A stretch of DNA of 64,000 nt, taken from assembly GCA_015179045.1 (NCBI GenBank), contig WHUZ01000002.1:2232001-2296000 (forward strand). The letters are read 5' to 3'. Of this stretch, positions 12,394 to 23,850 are shown piece by piece. The notes under the pieces were generated by a model that was not told where the DNA came from, did not search any database, and was given only the letters and a program-made list of their open reading frames with translations. Numbering within the stretch: the first letter of the stretch is position 1; each line of letters starts with the position of its first letter. This DNA comes from Kalaharituber pfeilii (taxonomy: Eukaryota; Ascomycota; Pezizomycetes; Pezizales; Pezizaceae). The position numbers and the translations under genes were made by a program.

Positions 12394-13640
12394 GTTTTAT
12401 TTTATATATATTTGATTTATTTTGGTTTGTTTAGTTTTACCGTTTTAGCTGTTTTCGTTTGGGAGTTGTGGAACGAGAGGGAGTAACCCAAGCTACATCG
12501 AATCGAAATTGCAAATATCAATTACTTTTGAAGGAATGTCTATTTGGGCTGAATAGAGATGATAGAGCTGAACTGATCTTTTAAGAGAACAGAAGTGAAA
12601 AGGGCAGGGCTGCGAAAGAAGGAATAGAGATTTGAGGTGGGACGGAGGGGAATTGAACATCGGCGCAGAGACGTCTATCTAGTATCCAATTCCTACGGCA
12701 TTCTCCTGTCATCGCACACGTATCTATAATTATTACCAGTTTCGAGAGATATATTGATCTGAGCGAACTTGCTTCTGGTTAGCAGAGTTAACATAAAACT
12801 CAGAAAGCAAAAAAAATGTACCCTAAGATATCTTAGACAGGTAAGTTGAGCGAAATACGTGCACCACGAAGAGAATAATTATCTACACCCTCCTTTGTAT
12901 GCTACCCCTCTTCTGCCCCTCACCCTTATGCATAGTCTGGTTGCACTACCCCTCGTATCAGCCTAGGGGGGATCTTTTTTCCCAAAAAAGGAATGGCCGA
13001 AAATAAGCGGCTATCTTCCGACATCTCCGCACTAGGGGGCCCCAAAAAAGGATATAAGGGCCCCATTCCCCCTCGCCCTCCGACTCTCCTCCACAGCGCC
13101 CATCTGCTGAGTGTGGGGACACATCAGAATAGGGACCCAATCCACGAATTTAGCGACGCATGCCGCCCCTGCACTCCGGCTCCGCTCCGCTCCGTTTCTG
13201 TTCCGCCTCCGTACCGTGGGGGCTCCGTCTCGGTATGTATGCGATTCTGAATGATTTGCTAACCTGTTCTGGTGTGTCGCCAGGCTTGGCAGCCTGAGCA
13301 CTGTTGAGGAGCCCCGAAACACACCGATTTTCTAGGGTAACGCGTTTGACAAATATGCAATTCTCCAACTTGGTCGGTATATGCCCCTAGCTATTTGGTT
13401 CATTCCTACTATTCAGCTTATTGCTGTTAAACTCCAGGTTCGCTGCTGCAGGTACTACTAACTACTCCAGCTGGTACCACTCCTACTCGTGCTCACTACT
13501 CTCGCTGCTCTGTCTCAGGCTTTTGTTCAACTGCTCACCACTAACTGAGTGGCATTATGTCGAACGCATTAAAGAAGAGGTATATTGCCAGTATCTTAGA
13601 ACCTGACCCACTGGCTGAACACGCATATATCGCTGCTCTT
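12394..13640. other. Gene-free stretch
   Basis: Upstream of the O-methyltransferase. It contains a GC-richer patch (about 13020-13260) rich in CCCC and CTCC. No gene or repeat with clear ends was recognised. Confidence 0.5.
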
Positions 13641-13722
13641 ACTAGCTAGTAAAATATTTATTCGGACATAGCGCATAATGTGCATTAGTACCCCTGTCCG
13701 AATACATATTTTACTGGCTAGT
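13641..13722. repeat. Small hairpin (fold-back) element
   Basis: 28 bp arms at 13641-13668 and 13695-13722 match inverted at 26 of 28 positions and enclose a 26 bp loop. The arms carry the TATTCGGACA motif also found at the ends of the other TATTCGG-type elements in this window. The form is that of a minimal MITE remnant. Confidence 0.75.
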
Positions 13723-13979
13723 AGAAAATCATGCCAAGATGGTGTTGTTACTATTTTAATGATATGACGGGTATGCATATTTCAAAGGTTTTTCCTTTTG
13801 CTGTAGGGCATATCAAAGGTTTTCTCTTTTCTCAATTCTATGTAGATGGAGACAAGAGAGACACTTCCTAGGTGAAATAGAGGATAGAAGAGATCAGAAT
13901 TCGGCTTATTCTGGAAAGTCCGACTGGGGGTCTTGCTCGCCAGATTATGCAGTATTCATATGATACTGGACAAGTATAC

Positions 13980-14176
13980 TGTAACGGATCTGGTAAACGC
14001 AGAAAGTTACCGTCCACCAGGTCACAAAGACACTTGACTAGCGATACTCACTAGTCCTCTGCTTAGCTCATGTAGCACTGATTTATGCGACTGCGACGCC
14101 GTTCAGGCTGTCGCATATCGCTTGCATATGTGCACCCACCGACCGCCCGTCCTACGGTTGCGGTGAACCCGTAACA
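13980..14176. repeat. Solo LTR, family L1 copy 2 (197 bp)
   Basis: It starts TGTAACGG and ends CCCGTAACA, and is clearly homologous to 2678-2914 (shared blocks GGTAAACGCAGAAAGTTACC and CTTGACTAGCGATACTC). It is about 40 bp shorter because of internal deletions. The flanks (GTATAC and GTATCC) show only an imperfect target duplication. Confidence 0.8.
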
Positions 14177-14295
14177 GTATCCCCGCTCTACTGTAGGGGC
14201 AACGTCGCCGGGTTGCTATATGAGTCTGCCCCCACCGCTGGCCGTCGTGGATTATTCCATTTTGCAGCTTAAATATTTACCTAGATGCTTGTATA

Positions 14296-14579
14296 CAGTT
14301 CCATGCAGAAAGTATTCGGCACTAGGAAGTATAGGGATAAGTGCGCTATGCATATGCAGATTGAGTCTGTATTTGACATAGGTTTACAGCAGTCAATGCG
14401 TGTATGCGATCGGATCGATACCCCTCTTGACACTGAACCTTAAGTGCTATTAGTACCTGATCTACAGTATTATAGAGTATACTCTCATCAGCCTATATCG
14501 AATACAGACTCGATCTGCCTATTGCATAGCACACTTATCCCTATACCTCCTAGTGCCGAATACTTTCTGCATGGCACTG
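14296..14579. mobile_element. 284 bp TA-flanked MITE with long inverted repeats
   Basis: Ends CAGTTCCATGCAGAAAGTA and CAGTGCCATGCAGAAAGTA (inverted). The inverted repeats extend about 85 bp on each side. TA flanks both ends (14294-14295 and 14580-14581). No coding capacity. It looks like a Tc1/mariner-derived MITE. Confidence 0.8.
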
Positions 14580-15129
14580 TATGTCTTGGAGTTAAGTTTG
14601 ATGTTTTTTTCTTGATCATAGTATTCTGGTTATGAGGGCTTGATCTACTAGTACTTTCCTATTGCATCATGGAGGTCATTTCAGTGCATATGCGCTTTTC
14701 CTATTATTGCATAGTGAGGGGGGTGGCCAATTTTGTCTAGCTACTGTAGCACGCCACAGGAGGTGTTGTCTTTCCGCCCAGTGCCCTATAAACATTTTTA
14801 ATTCTATGAATAAGAAAGTTTTTTTTTTTTTCGCACAGAGAGTTGAACTAATTCACATAACTTTGCAGTTACGTGTCTTACATGTCAGTACTTCTGGAGG
14901 CTGGTACGGAGTACGTAGTCTCGTAACCAGACACTGACTAAGCGGAGTTTCACTGGTTACGTACTAGTACGGTGCCGAGACTACCATAGTATATGACGTC
15001 ATATTGCCATAGTAGGCAATATACAGGAAACTAGTAGCTGTTGCTGCACAGGCACCTACTCATAGTTGATCATTCCTCACATCCCCTCTGTAGCTTGTTA
15101 CAAGGTTGATTTAAGACCATGCGCAGCTC
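14580..15129. other. Gene-free stretch
   Basis: No gene or bounded repeat was recognised. It contains a T-run near 14819-14831. Confidence 0.5.
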
Positions 15130-15960
15130 TGGAAATTCTGTAGTTACGTCTCTCTAGCAGAAAACAAAAAGCATGTCTGATGGCAGATCCATAGCCTCAT
15201 CGCTGAGGTTCCATTTAAGTTTCAGGAAAGCGCTGATGGCAATGTTCAATTTGGATGAGATCGTGTGAGAGTACGTGCAATTGCACATTCAACCGTTTCT
15301 CGACAATAGCAGCAGTATGAATTGGTGCATCATCTTGCATAAAAGATATCCGCCCTCCAGATGATATTTAAGAAGATCTCGACTTGTATTTCCTCCTGTT
15401 TTTGACTGTAGATCTCCTTTCATGACCATTACTAAAGACTAACTAGGCGCAGAAAATGCTCATCATACCATTTGTGCTTGCCTTGCACTATAAATATATA
15501 TTTACTCAATCCTGATGCTTTTGATCATCGCCTTTATACCCACTGTTCAAAAGTCCAATTACGATAGCATATTCTCCATTCTAAACTAACTTTAGCTTCA
15601 CTGGGTCGTTCTGCTGCTAATCCATTTCCTAACACTGTAGTACTATTAGATAGCTTCGGCTGACTTGAGGCTTGCATTTAACAAATGTCATGTCGGATTA
15701 CGCTTCACACTGATCAAGATATCACATTGTGAGGTAGTAAACACCTGTTGTCGTGCTTTCTCCACTAGTTCGCACGTTTTCTTAGTCAAAGATACCGAGC
15801 AGTTGATTTTGGCACCCAAGTAACCTGCTCAAATTTTCCCACGAATAAGGTGTCAGCTCTTTTCCTGTAGTTTTGGGTCGTGTTTGCAAAATAATTGCCT
15901 GGGCAAGAAAACAGGGCAGTGGGAGTAGTGGCATATTTTGAAGTTGTGGATGCTGGAGCG
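15130..15960 (-). pseudogene. Tc1-type transposase relic
   Basis: On the minus strand, broken frames resemble Tc1-family transposase. Near 15340-15220 the block FMQDDAPIHTAAIVEKRL is followed by SHDLIQIEHCHQ, corresponding to the D and SPDLNPIEH region of the DDE/D catalytic domain. Near 15550 NWTFEQWV resembles the region before the first catalytic Asp. Near 15890 RPKTTGKELTPYSWE resembles the N-terminal DNA-binding part. Multiple stops and frame changes make it non-functional. The terminal repeats were not located. Confidence 0.7.
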
Positions 15961-16007
15961 ATTCGTGAGAGGCCTGGTTGCTATGCGACTATGGGTGATG
16001 GGTGCTG

Positions 16008-16016
16008 TATAAAAAG
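16008..16016 (+). promoter_or_regulatory. TATA box (TATAAAAAG)
   Basis: Close to consensus and 133 bp upstream of the ATG at 16141. It supports transcription of the unrecognised gene that follows. Confidence 0.6.
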
Positions 16017-16140
16017 GGCAGTATTCCCTCATTGGTGAGAAGGAGACGAAGCTCGTTTAACCGTATCTGCGAAGATATTCAGCAGCACAGAGAAATCGAC
16101 TAATCAATCAGCCAGGTGTGGAAAAGCAATACGGAGAGAA

Positions 16141-16896
16141 ATGGAGCCTCGCTCTCGGCCTTCTGGTAAAACCTATAAATGCCTCCGACTTCCAGCGGAT
16201 GGCAGCCCCGTCGAGCGGCTTGATTATACTACGATCTCTGCGATTCCGAAAGGCTACGATAGCTCCTTCGATATTGCTGCTGACCTCCGAAGATACTGGC
16301 ATGGTGATTACCTTACTCGACTAATGCAGAGCTTTTGTGTTGGAGAGCATTCACTTCCCGCCTTGAACGGGCAGTACCTTATCTACTACAGCACAGATCC
16401 CAGCCAACCGGCGAACAAGACATTGCTTTCGATGCCAGCTCTCCATGACGCTATCGAGAAGTCGACGAAAGGCGGTGAGAAGTTCGAGGAGCGAATGTTC
16501 TACCGCGGCGATGTGTTCGTAGTGCGCTTGAGAGACTGGGAGGAGAACACGGACTTCAAGTGCCAGCACGATGATATCTCGCTGCAGTTGGTAGAGCCTC
16601 TGATCCAGCTGCTGGACAAAGAGTTTTTTACGCATAATTGGGTGAAAAAGTTCTTGGAACACCAACGTAAGATGGATGAGGAAATGGATAAACATCTGCA
16701 GAAGTATCACGATCATCGCGATAAGATGATGTCGAGGCTGTAAGTTGTGACATCTTCTATAGTACAGTACTTTATCGAAGAGTGCAGTAGCATAGCTGAC
16801 TTTTGCATTAGTTCTCCAGCACAACAGGAAAATCCGGATGTCAAAGAGTTTGTCGATCTACTTGCGGCAATGGCTTTGATAGGGACAAAAGACTAA
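16141..16896 (+). CDS. Unrecognised 227 aa protein, 2 exons
   Basis: Exon 1 is 16141-16739 and exon 2 is 16812-16896 (GTAAGT donor, TTAG acceptor, phase kept), giving 227 aa. I do not recognise a family. There is no signal peptide or membrane segment. Residues about 170-200 are charged and helical (KFLEHQRKMDEEMDKHLQKY), likely a short coiled coil. The tail is acidic/hydrophobic (VKEFVDLLAAMALIG). A TATA box lies 133 bp upstream. It sits alone in a repeat island between a Tc1 relic and a solo LTR. It could be a lineage-specific gene or a repeat-borne ORF. Confidence 0.65.
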
Positions 16897-17632
16897 GGTT
16901 ATATATCATAATTGGGGTATCTGTCAAGCGTGTTAGGGATTGATGGAAATTTTGCAATTGATGGAAATAGAGATCATTGGAAGTTTTTATTTTGTATTGT
17001 CATTAATTACTTATGATTGATTAGTCTGATGCAAGTACAGAGGCCCACCATATCTACCATTCCTATAGGTAATGATGTAAGTAATAAGTCTGGTTGCACA
17101 AGTCACATTGGGCACCTTGGAACCCTCCCCCACAGTGAATACCGATATCTCAGAGAATATGGTGCTGTCATGTGCAATGCAGTGAGTTTGATATGGGCTC
17201 AAGGAAGTATGCTGATCCCAATTCTACAGCAGAAAGACGAAAAGCTACATATCTGCAGCATCTACAATTCTATAAGTCACTAGTACGTTGCAGAATACTT
17301 AGTCTAATGCACTGGTTCAAAAGTATTTGAACGGCTGAGTAATCTACGCATACTACTTTGTTGTGCGGCAGATGAGCGATCTACAGACATACGCACTGCC
17401 TTCTGCTCCCTGTCGGCGTGCAGTGACGGATGCCGGTAGAATTTGGGTGTATGATAGCCCGACTCGTCGGTCCCCGGCAGGCCCAAAGCTTTATACGGCC
17501 CCCTCGATCTCTGCCCTTATCTGCCTCTTCATTCTCTATCGTGATCTTCCTGTGGCTTCCTTGTGAGCCACTTTCGGATTGTTCTCATGTTAACTTTATT
17601 CTGTCCCTCGGCGTGATACTGGTCCTCTGCAC
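16897..17632. other. Gene-free stretch
   Basis: Near 17310 the phrase GGTTCAAAAGTATTTGAACGG resembles a Tc1-type terminal repeat, but no partner end was found. Nothing else was recognised. Confidence 0.45.
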
Positions 17633-17880
17633 TGTAAGGATTTAGCTCCTAAAGCCTGCCCTAGGCCTAAAATGGAAACGTAGTGGAAGAACCCAAAAAC
17701 GGAAAAATAATGGAAGGACTCGAAACGGAAATATAGTGCCAAAGGGAAGACGCATGTAGAGGAAAGGTCGAAGGATATAAAAGAGGTCTGTAAATTCCAC
17801 TAAAATGTAGATAGATAAGCAAGAGAGCTTCCAAGATATAGAGCGAGCAAATATAACTTTCTTCTCATATAAATATTTCA
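17633..17880. repeat. Solo LTR, family L2 copy 1 (248 bp)
   Basis: It starts TGTAAGGATTTAG and ends ATATTTCA. A perfect 5 bp target duplication TGCAC flanks it (17628-17632 and 17881-17885). It is homologous to the copy at 58201-58488. It contains degenerate copies of an internal unit related to CCCGAAACGGAAATATAGTG. No internal retrotransposon sequence adjoins. Confidence 0.85.
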
Positions 17881-17885
17881 TGCAC

Positions 17886-19443
17886 TGTGCTCTCCTGTAC
17901 CCATTCTGTACTCCATGATGGTACGAACAGTGTCCCGCGTTTCCGACAGACGAACCAGAGTCAATTTGACCCGCTTCCGAGCCTTCTGCCCTTCAAGGTC
18001 ATCGGCAATACAATCGGCTGTGGCGCCTACACTTCGTATGCTTTCACCTTCTCCCAATGTGCCCCATGCACGCTGAAAACTCTATTTTGGCGTCTCTTCG
18101 CGTAGAATCAAAAAGGCCAGGGTCCCAGAGAGCGGGCAGGTCATTGCAGTCATATTCATCCACAAGAAGCTTGCTTTGTCTCTAGAACAGAATTCATGTT
18201 GTTATACGTAATGTCAATACTGGTACTGTGCAATTGCAAGAGATACAAATGATTACACCAGTCAGACTGGGGAACCTTTAAGTCAGCTAATGCATTCTAA
18301 TCTGCCGCAGCAGTACTTTACATCAGCGGCCCGCTAAGCTGTTGTCTATGCCGTTATCGAGCATTTCGAACAGGATCTTCGATGTGAAGTAACCCATTTG
18401 TTCCTCCCAATATAATTGACCGGTACCCTAGTCCGGCTAGCGATTGCTCGTGACAGTTGATGCTGTCGGAATCCATCTTGTGCGGTACTTGAAAGGATGG
18501 AAATATATATTTTACATATGACGGCTGACAGAATACCTGGTTTGAGTATGCATACACGCGGAGCTGCGCCAAGGGACCTGCCTATGAGCGGTAAGCTAGC
18601 GTTTCTAGTAGAACGTCATACCTCAACTTGCTTTCGCTATGCGAATATTCCATTTCATGCCATAATGTCAAGAAGTACCCTATCTTATAACTAGTATTCA
18701 AAAAGGAACGGAGGGTGGTACAATTCAACCGATATATTCACACAAACTGTACTGAAATTGAGTGCACATAAGTTCACACTGATATACTGAAAAAGAAAAC
18801 AAAAATAAGAAATAGAATCATGTTTTCTAACTGTAAAACACCAGACATCTGTGCTTTTCAGTGCCCATAAACTAAAGAACACAATTGGCAAATTTTAAGA
18901 GTTCCATGGAGTTCTTCAAACACGGAGCATCAATCACAACTATACATCGAGTCCCTTCGAAATGTAGTCGCTACTTCGATGAAGGGTGGCGACAAGGCAA
19001 CTTTAAATCTTACCTAGTCCGGTTGCACTACCCTTCGAAGCTTACCAATTTGATGTGCTTACTCTTCTGGGACTAGCATGGAATACACTAGCCTTCTGAA
19101 CGAGAACAACTGACAATTAATTTTCTTTTCCCTTGCATGCCAGTTGCTGCATATACTAGTATCTGTAGGGGTTGATGGGCCAGAAAAGTTTCTTGCACTG
19201 GTAATAGTAGATACTGGAGGATCTAATATCATATGCTTCATGTATGTGCTACCGCATGGCAAATTTTTTTTTTGCAATTCGCAGTCCCTACTCAGACTCG
19301 ATGCTACCCCATACACATTTGTACGGGAAACGGGGATTGCTATTAAAATCTACCATGCGATGACTTATGAAGACTATGAGTTAGTACAAAATTGCCGTAT
19401 ATACAGTGACCCGTAAAAGTCTTGGAGATTAGGCAGTATTAAG
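17886..19443. other. Gene-free stretch
   Basis: No conserved gene was recognised. Short open frames (for example 19144-19416) show no family pattern. Confidence 0.5.
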
Positions 19444-19608
19444 GAATGGTCATGCAGCTCCTGCTCGTGTGATAAGTAATGGGAATTGAGTTCAAAATAA
19501 TGGCCAAGAAGACTATAATAGTGGACATAAGGACCTTCATTTCGCCATCAGCAGTGATTTTTAGGTGTTTCGACATATACTTAGGTACCTAGATACTTGT
19601 ACAGCAAC
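19444..19608. repeat. Fragment of the TATTCGG-type element (family M3)
   Basis: It matches the interior of the element at about 20007-20357 (for example GGTCATG..GCTCCT, then GGGAATTGAGTTCAAAA and CTTAGGTACCTAGATAC). Its termini are missing. Confidence 0.65.
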
Positions 19609-20006
19609 AACGCAAAAATATCCCGCAAAAGGATTCCGAACCGCTTCCTGAATCCGCCTAATGCTCTAGGCCTATTGACGTTGTTTCCAAATCTGAGCAA
19701 CGAATTCTGATCGAAGATTGTCGTTGAACGTTACTGTACTGCAGATTACGCAATTTGAGTATGGGCACTCATAGCCGGGTGAGCTTGGAGACTTCCTGCC
19801 GGTCGATACTAGTAATCCAAGCATATATGCACATGGCAGTGGGCACTATGGTGATCTATTAGTCCATCCTTGCACATGTGGAAGACAAGGGGATTTCATT
19901 ATAGATGTCAATTAGCAAACTTGAGATGCATCGGCCGAACTGGGAAAGGTCCTCAAGGGGCGGGGGGGCAACAGTGTGAATGACAGCTAGGTCACATTAC
20001 TCGCAA

Positions 20007-20357
20007 GTATTCGGACACTGCATAATGCATACGTGCTATGCGCTTTTTGGGATGGCGCAGTATGCAACTGTTACCTTGTATTTAATGGTCATGTGGCTCC
20101 TCTCGTGAGATAGGTAATGGGGAATTGAGTTCAAAAGGGCGGCCAATAATATTAGGGGAGATACAAGACTGTAATAGTGAACGTGAGGACATTCAATTCA
20201 CCATCAGCGGTGTATTTTAAGCATTTCAATGTATACTTAGGTACCTAGATACATTCGAATTCTATCCGCATGGGGAGTGAATGTTGCATATCATGCTATT
20301 CCCAAAAGCGCATAGCTCGTATGCAACATCTAGTGTCCGAATACTTTTTGAATCAGC
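20007..20357. mobile_element. About 350 bp MITE with TATTCGGACACT ends (family M3)
   Basis: The two ends are inverted repeats of about 65 bp: AAGTATTCGGACACT, then a GCGCTTTTTGGGATGG-like block, and at the far end its inverted counterpart. The interior is non-coding and shared with 19444-19608 and, inverted, with 59361-59610. The ends resemble Tc1/mariner terminal repeats. The exact termini and TA duplication are uncertain. Confidence 0.7.
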
Positions 20358-22077
20358 GAGTTCAAAATGTATTGACTGATGCCAGTGCCTGCTGCTGTAG
20401 CTTTGTTCTAGAGTAAGTTCAGATCCACAGTTACAGCAGCCAATACTTTGTAGACTCTTTATTTGGGAAACAAGATCTCCCTTTTCGGGCGCTAATCTCC
20501 CAACTTTAGGTTGCATTATATGCGCTATCCCAGCAACTTCAACGACACCTTGGCATTCGTAATCCTACGTAGCTACAGGACTATGGCACTCGTGCCCGTT
20601 TCACCTGGCCTCGTCCATCGATCTGGCAATCACTTGCGGCTTTTTTACTATCATCCAATCATAAAATCGCGGTAGATGAAATATGAATATGTTACTGGTT
20701 GATTCTTACGACAGCATGTATGTATGACGCTAGTCGGCAGATTAATGGTCAAGTTATCTCCATTGATAAGAGCTCACACCACAGTGAGCGTTATGCCAAT
20801 TCACAAACATTACTTGGATGGGCCCACTTTCGTGCATAGATAAACTTTGGATTCTGCGGGGGGGTATTAGTGAATGATGCTGTACTTGGCTGCTTTGCAA
20901 ACCTGTGTAACAGGGTCTTGATTGAGAAATCGGATTAATTCCACCAGCTCGGAGAAAAAGGGTCTCACCACAACCACACTAAACTTAGATACCGGTACCG
21001 TATCTTACCTTCCCTGGTTTGCAAGCTTGCAGGGCGCGAAAAAAAAAGGAAAAAACTTATGTAACACAAATCGAATATGTTTATTATTGCCACAAGGCTT
21101 TTATCATTCTCAATGTTACTATCTTCTTCTCTATCTATTGTCCAATATTGACTAGCGTCTTCCGGCATCAGGGGGTGTGATGTTCCAGAAACAATTGCAG
21201 CAACTACAAGTAGCTTTTCTCGCGCCCATGGCAGCGACGCACTTCTTAACCGACGTAAAGCAAGATTCAATATTGCAAACACTAATATCAATATTAGTAA
21301 ATGCATCGTGTCAGGTGCCGTTTCGAAAAGCAATTGCTAATTCTAATTACGAGAAGGAAATAGAAGTGCAAGCTTCGTTCATTCTAGGTACCTGATGTGG
21401 ACGACAGAGCGAACTATGCATAGACGTAGCACAAGGCAACTGACAATGTGTGATGAATCCTTGATAACCAAACCCTCCACAACAACCTCCTAGCCATAGG
21501 CCCTCCTTTATCATTTTGTCAATTCGATATCTCACCATTTATCAGGGAACAAGAAGTCGCCTGAAACTGTTACTAAAAGTAACATAGTACTCTTGGACTC
21601 GGATCTGCACCCAACATGTCATCCTACGTATCGGATGAGTTGATAGGACCGTAAAAAATCTCAAACAGAGGAAGAACTCCTTAGAGCGAGGTAAGCAAAA
21701 GTAACCCCCACACTCGATAAATCCAAAAGCATCAGTGAATTTCCATCATTAAAAGAACTTTCCCAGTTGGTCAAAATCTGGAAACATGCATACATAATCT
21801 ACATCTTTTCCATGCGGAAGTGCAAGAAGAAAACTGCGGAAAAACAAGGCCATCAAAGCTTGAAGCCAATAACCAAGTTCAGATGCAACCGACAAACAAA
21901 AAGACCCAGTAAAAATCGTACAATCCGTGAACAAGTCTAAAGACCCGAGGACACCATAAAAAATAAATAAAAAAGAAGAAAGGTAAACCCCCACACATTT
22001 CATCATTCCCCATAGCATTCCTGGTATATAGCGAGAATCGAACGCAAGCCACATAGCAATCGAATAAATTGGGTCAA
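20358..22077. other. Gene-free stretch
   Basis: The 3' flank of the MATE gene and older sequence. No gene, RNA or bounded repeat was recognised. Confidence 0.5.
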
Positions 22078-23850
22078 TCAGACGTCGCCTCTTTCGACTC
22101 TCTCACCCTCATCCATTCGCTCAAATGCCTTGTCGACTTGCTCGTCCCACTTGCTTGCCCAGACGAGCACGTACTCGGCCGCGCCAACGAGATAAAGCGC
22201 AATGCACTGCCCAACCCAAAGGCCTTCTAGGCCCCATCCGCGGTAGAAGGCGAGGTAGATGCCAAGAGGGAGCGCACCTACACCCATATGTCAACAAACC
22301 AGGACTTACAGAAGAAATAAAATAAAATAAAAATAGAAAAAAATAGAAAAAATATGGATACATACCGCAATAGTAACTAACGATATTCACCATCGCCCCC
22401 GTATGCTGTCTTCCCATCCCCCTCAACGACCCTCCACAACTCCCATTCAGCCCGTCTGCAACCTGAAAGAGTGCCACGTATGGCATGACCCTACTCGTCA
22501 ACTCAATCACCTCAACATCATCGCTGAAGATCCTCGCATACACATCCTTAACGCACATGAGTACGACAAGGACAACCAAGGCGATCACAATACTGAGCAC
22601 AGCGGCAGTGTTGGCGGACCGGGATGCCCCCCGGGAGTTGCGCGCGCCGAGCATGTTCCCAACCCGTGTGGAGGCAGCGACGCCGATACCGAAAGGGATC
22701 GTGTTGAGTACTTGGTCAGTTGTCATGATGACAGATTGGGAGGCTAATGGGACAGTTCCGAGGCGGCCTGCAGCGAGTGCAACGATTTCAAATGCCCACT
22801 GTTCCATTCCACCATCAGCATAGATTCATTTATTCAAGAGGTAATGAGGAGCAGTAAACTCACCCACTCTGTTCCAACCTGAACCACCCCCAACCCGGCC
22901 AACCTTGCAAACACCCCCATCCTATTCAAACATTCTCGGCTCCACCCCCCCCAAGCCTCCCCACCCTTCACAAACCTCGCATACCCCATCAGTCCCAGAA
23001 AGTTTAACCAATAACTCACTCCCGTTGCCAGTGGTGCACCAATAAGCCCAAGCTCAAACGTATACACAAAGACGTAATTCAGTGCCATATTGAGGGGCGC
23101 GGTGATGAGGAGAACGTAGGTGCCTGCCCGCATAATGCCTTGGGCTTGGAGATACTTTTTAACAGACTCGAAGTAGATGTAGCCGAGTCCACCAGGGATT
23201 AGATAGCGGAGGAATAGGGCACTGGTCCTCGCCAACTCTGGTTCCTGGCCTAGCATTACAAATATAGGTTGGGAGTTCCACCATATTAAAGCAACAATCA
23301 CGTACATTGCCCCCAGCACCACGAATGCCCTTTGTAAAAGGATCCCTAACTCATACCGATTCTTGCTCCCCGTAAACGAGCTAGAACATAACGTATCGAG
23401 CGCTGTTGTGCCCCCCAGTGCAATAAGCCACGCCGTCGACATCGCAAACATGTACGAGAATGCTGCGGTGGCAAGGTGCTCTGGCGATATGTGCCCCACA
23501 ATCAGCACTGAGGTTGTTTGTAGACTATTCTGCAATGCGTAGGCGACAATGACAGGCAGAGAAGACTTGAGGAGAAAGAAGAATTCGGAGACTGCAGAAT
23601 TGGGAGCATCATGGAGGAGATAGCATTCGCCGTCCCGCTCTGAGGTCACGGAGCGAGAACAGCAGGATTTGGTAAGGTCCCGGAAGAGGGGTGTGGTTTC
23701 ACTTGCTGCGGGGGAATCTTCACAATCAGTGGAGCTGGAAAGCCGGCTGCGGAAGAAAGAGGTAGGAGAGCCGTCATGTGCGCTTTCATTTGAAGGTGTT
23801 GTTACCCCTGCTATGGTTGTCGAAGGATTCGAGGACAGCTCAGAAGGCAT
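22078..23850 (-). CDS. MATE-family multidrug/toxin efflux transporter, 3 exons
   Basis: Twelve-helix H+/Na+-coupled antiporter of the MATE family (relatives: yeast Erc1, plant TT12). Exons: 23850-22864, 22798-22366 and 22277-22078. Phases agree, giving 539 aa. The N-terminus is a Ser/Thr-rich cytosolic tail of about 100 aa, then repeated MATE blocks: SLPVIVAYALQNSLQTTSVLIVGH, GTALDTLCSSSFTG, QPIFVMLGQEPELA, the exon junction GTEW/WAFEIVALAAG, PFGIGVAASTRVGNMLGA, and DGLNGSCGGSLRGMGRQ. The start is the first real ATG (23850); the longer frame to 23958 begins at GTG. Exon 2/3 intron contains an A-rich TAAAATA tract. The substrate cannot be told from sequence. Confidence 0.93.

Noticed and set aside
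13980..14176. Perfect target duplication for LTR L1 copy 2
   Set aside because: The flanks GTATAC and GTATCC match only in part, so no intact duplication is claimed.
17300..17345. Tc1-like terminal repeat (TTCAAAAGTATTTGAACGG)
   Set aside because: No partner end or TA-bounded element could be found.
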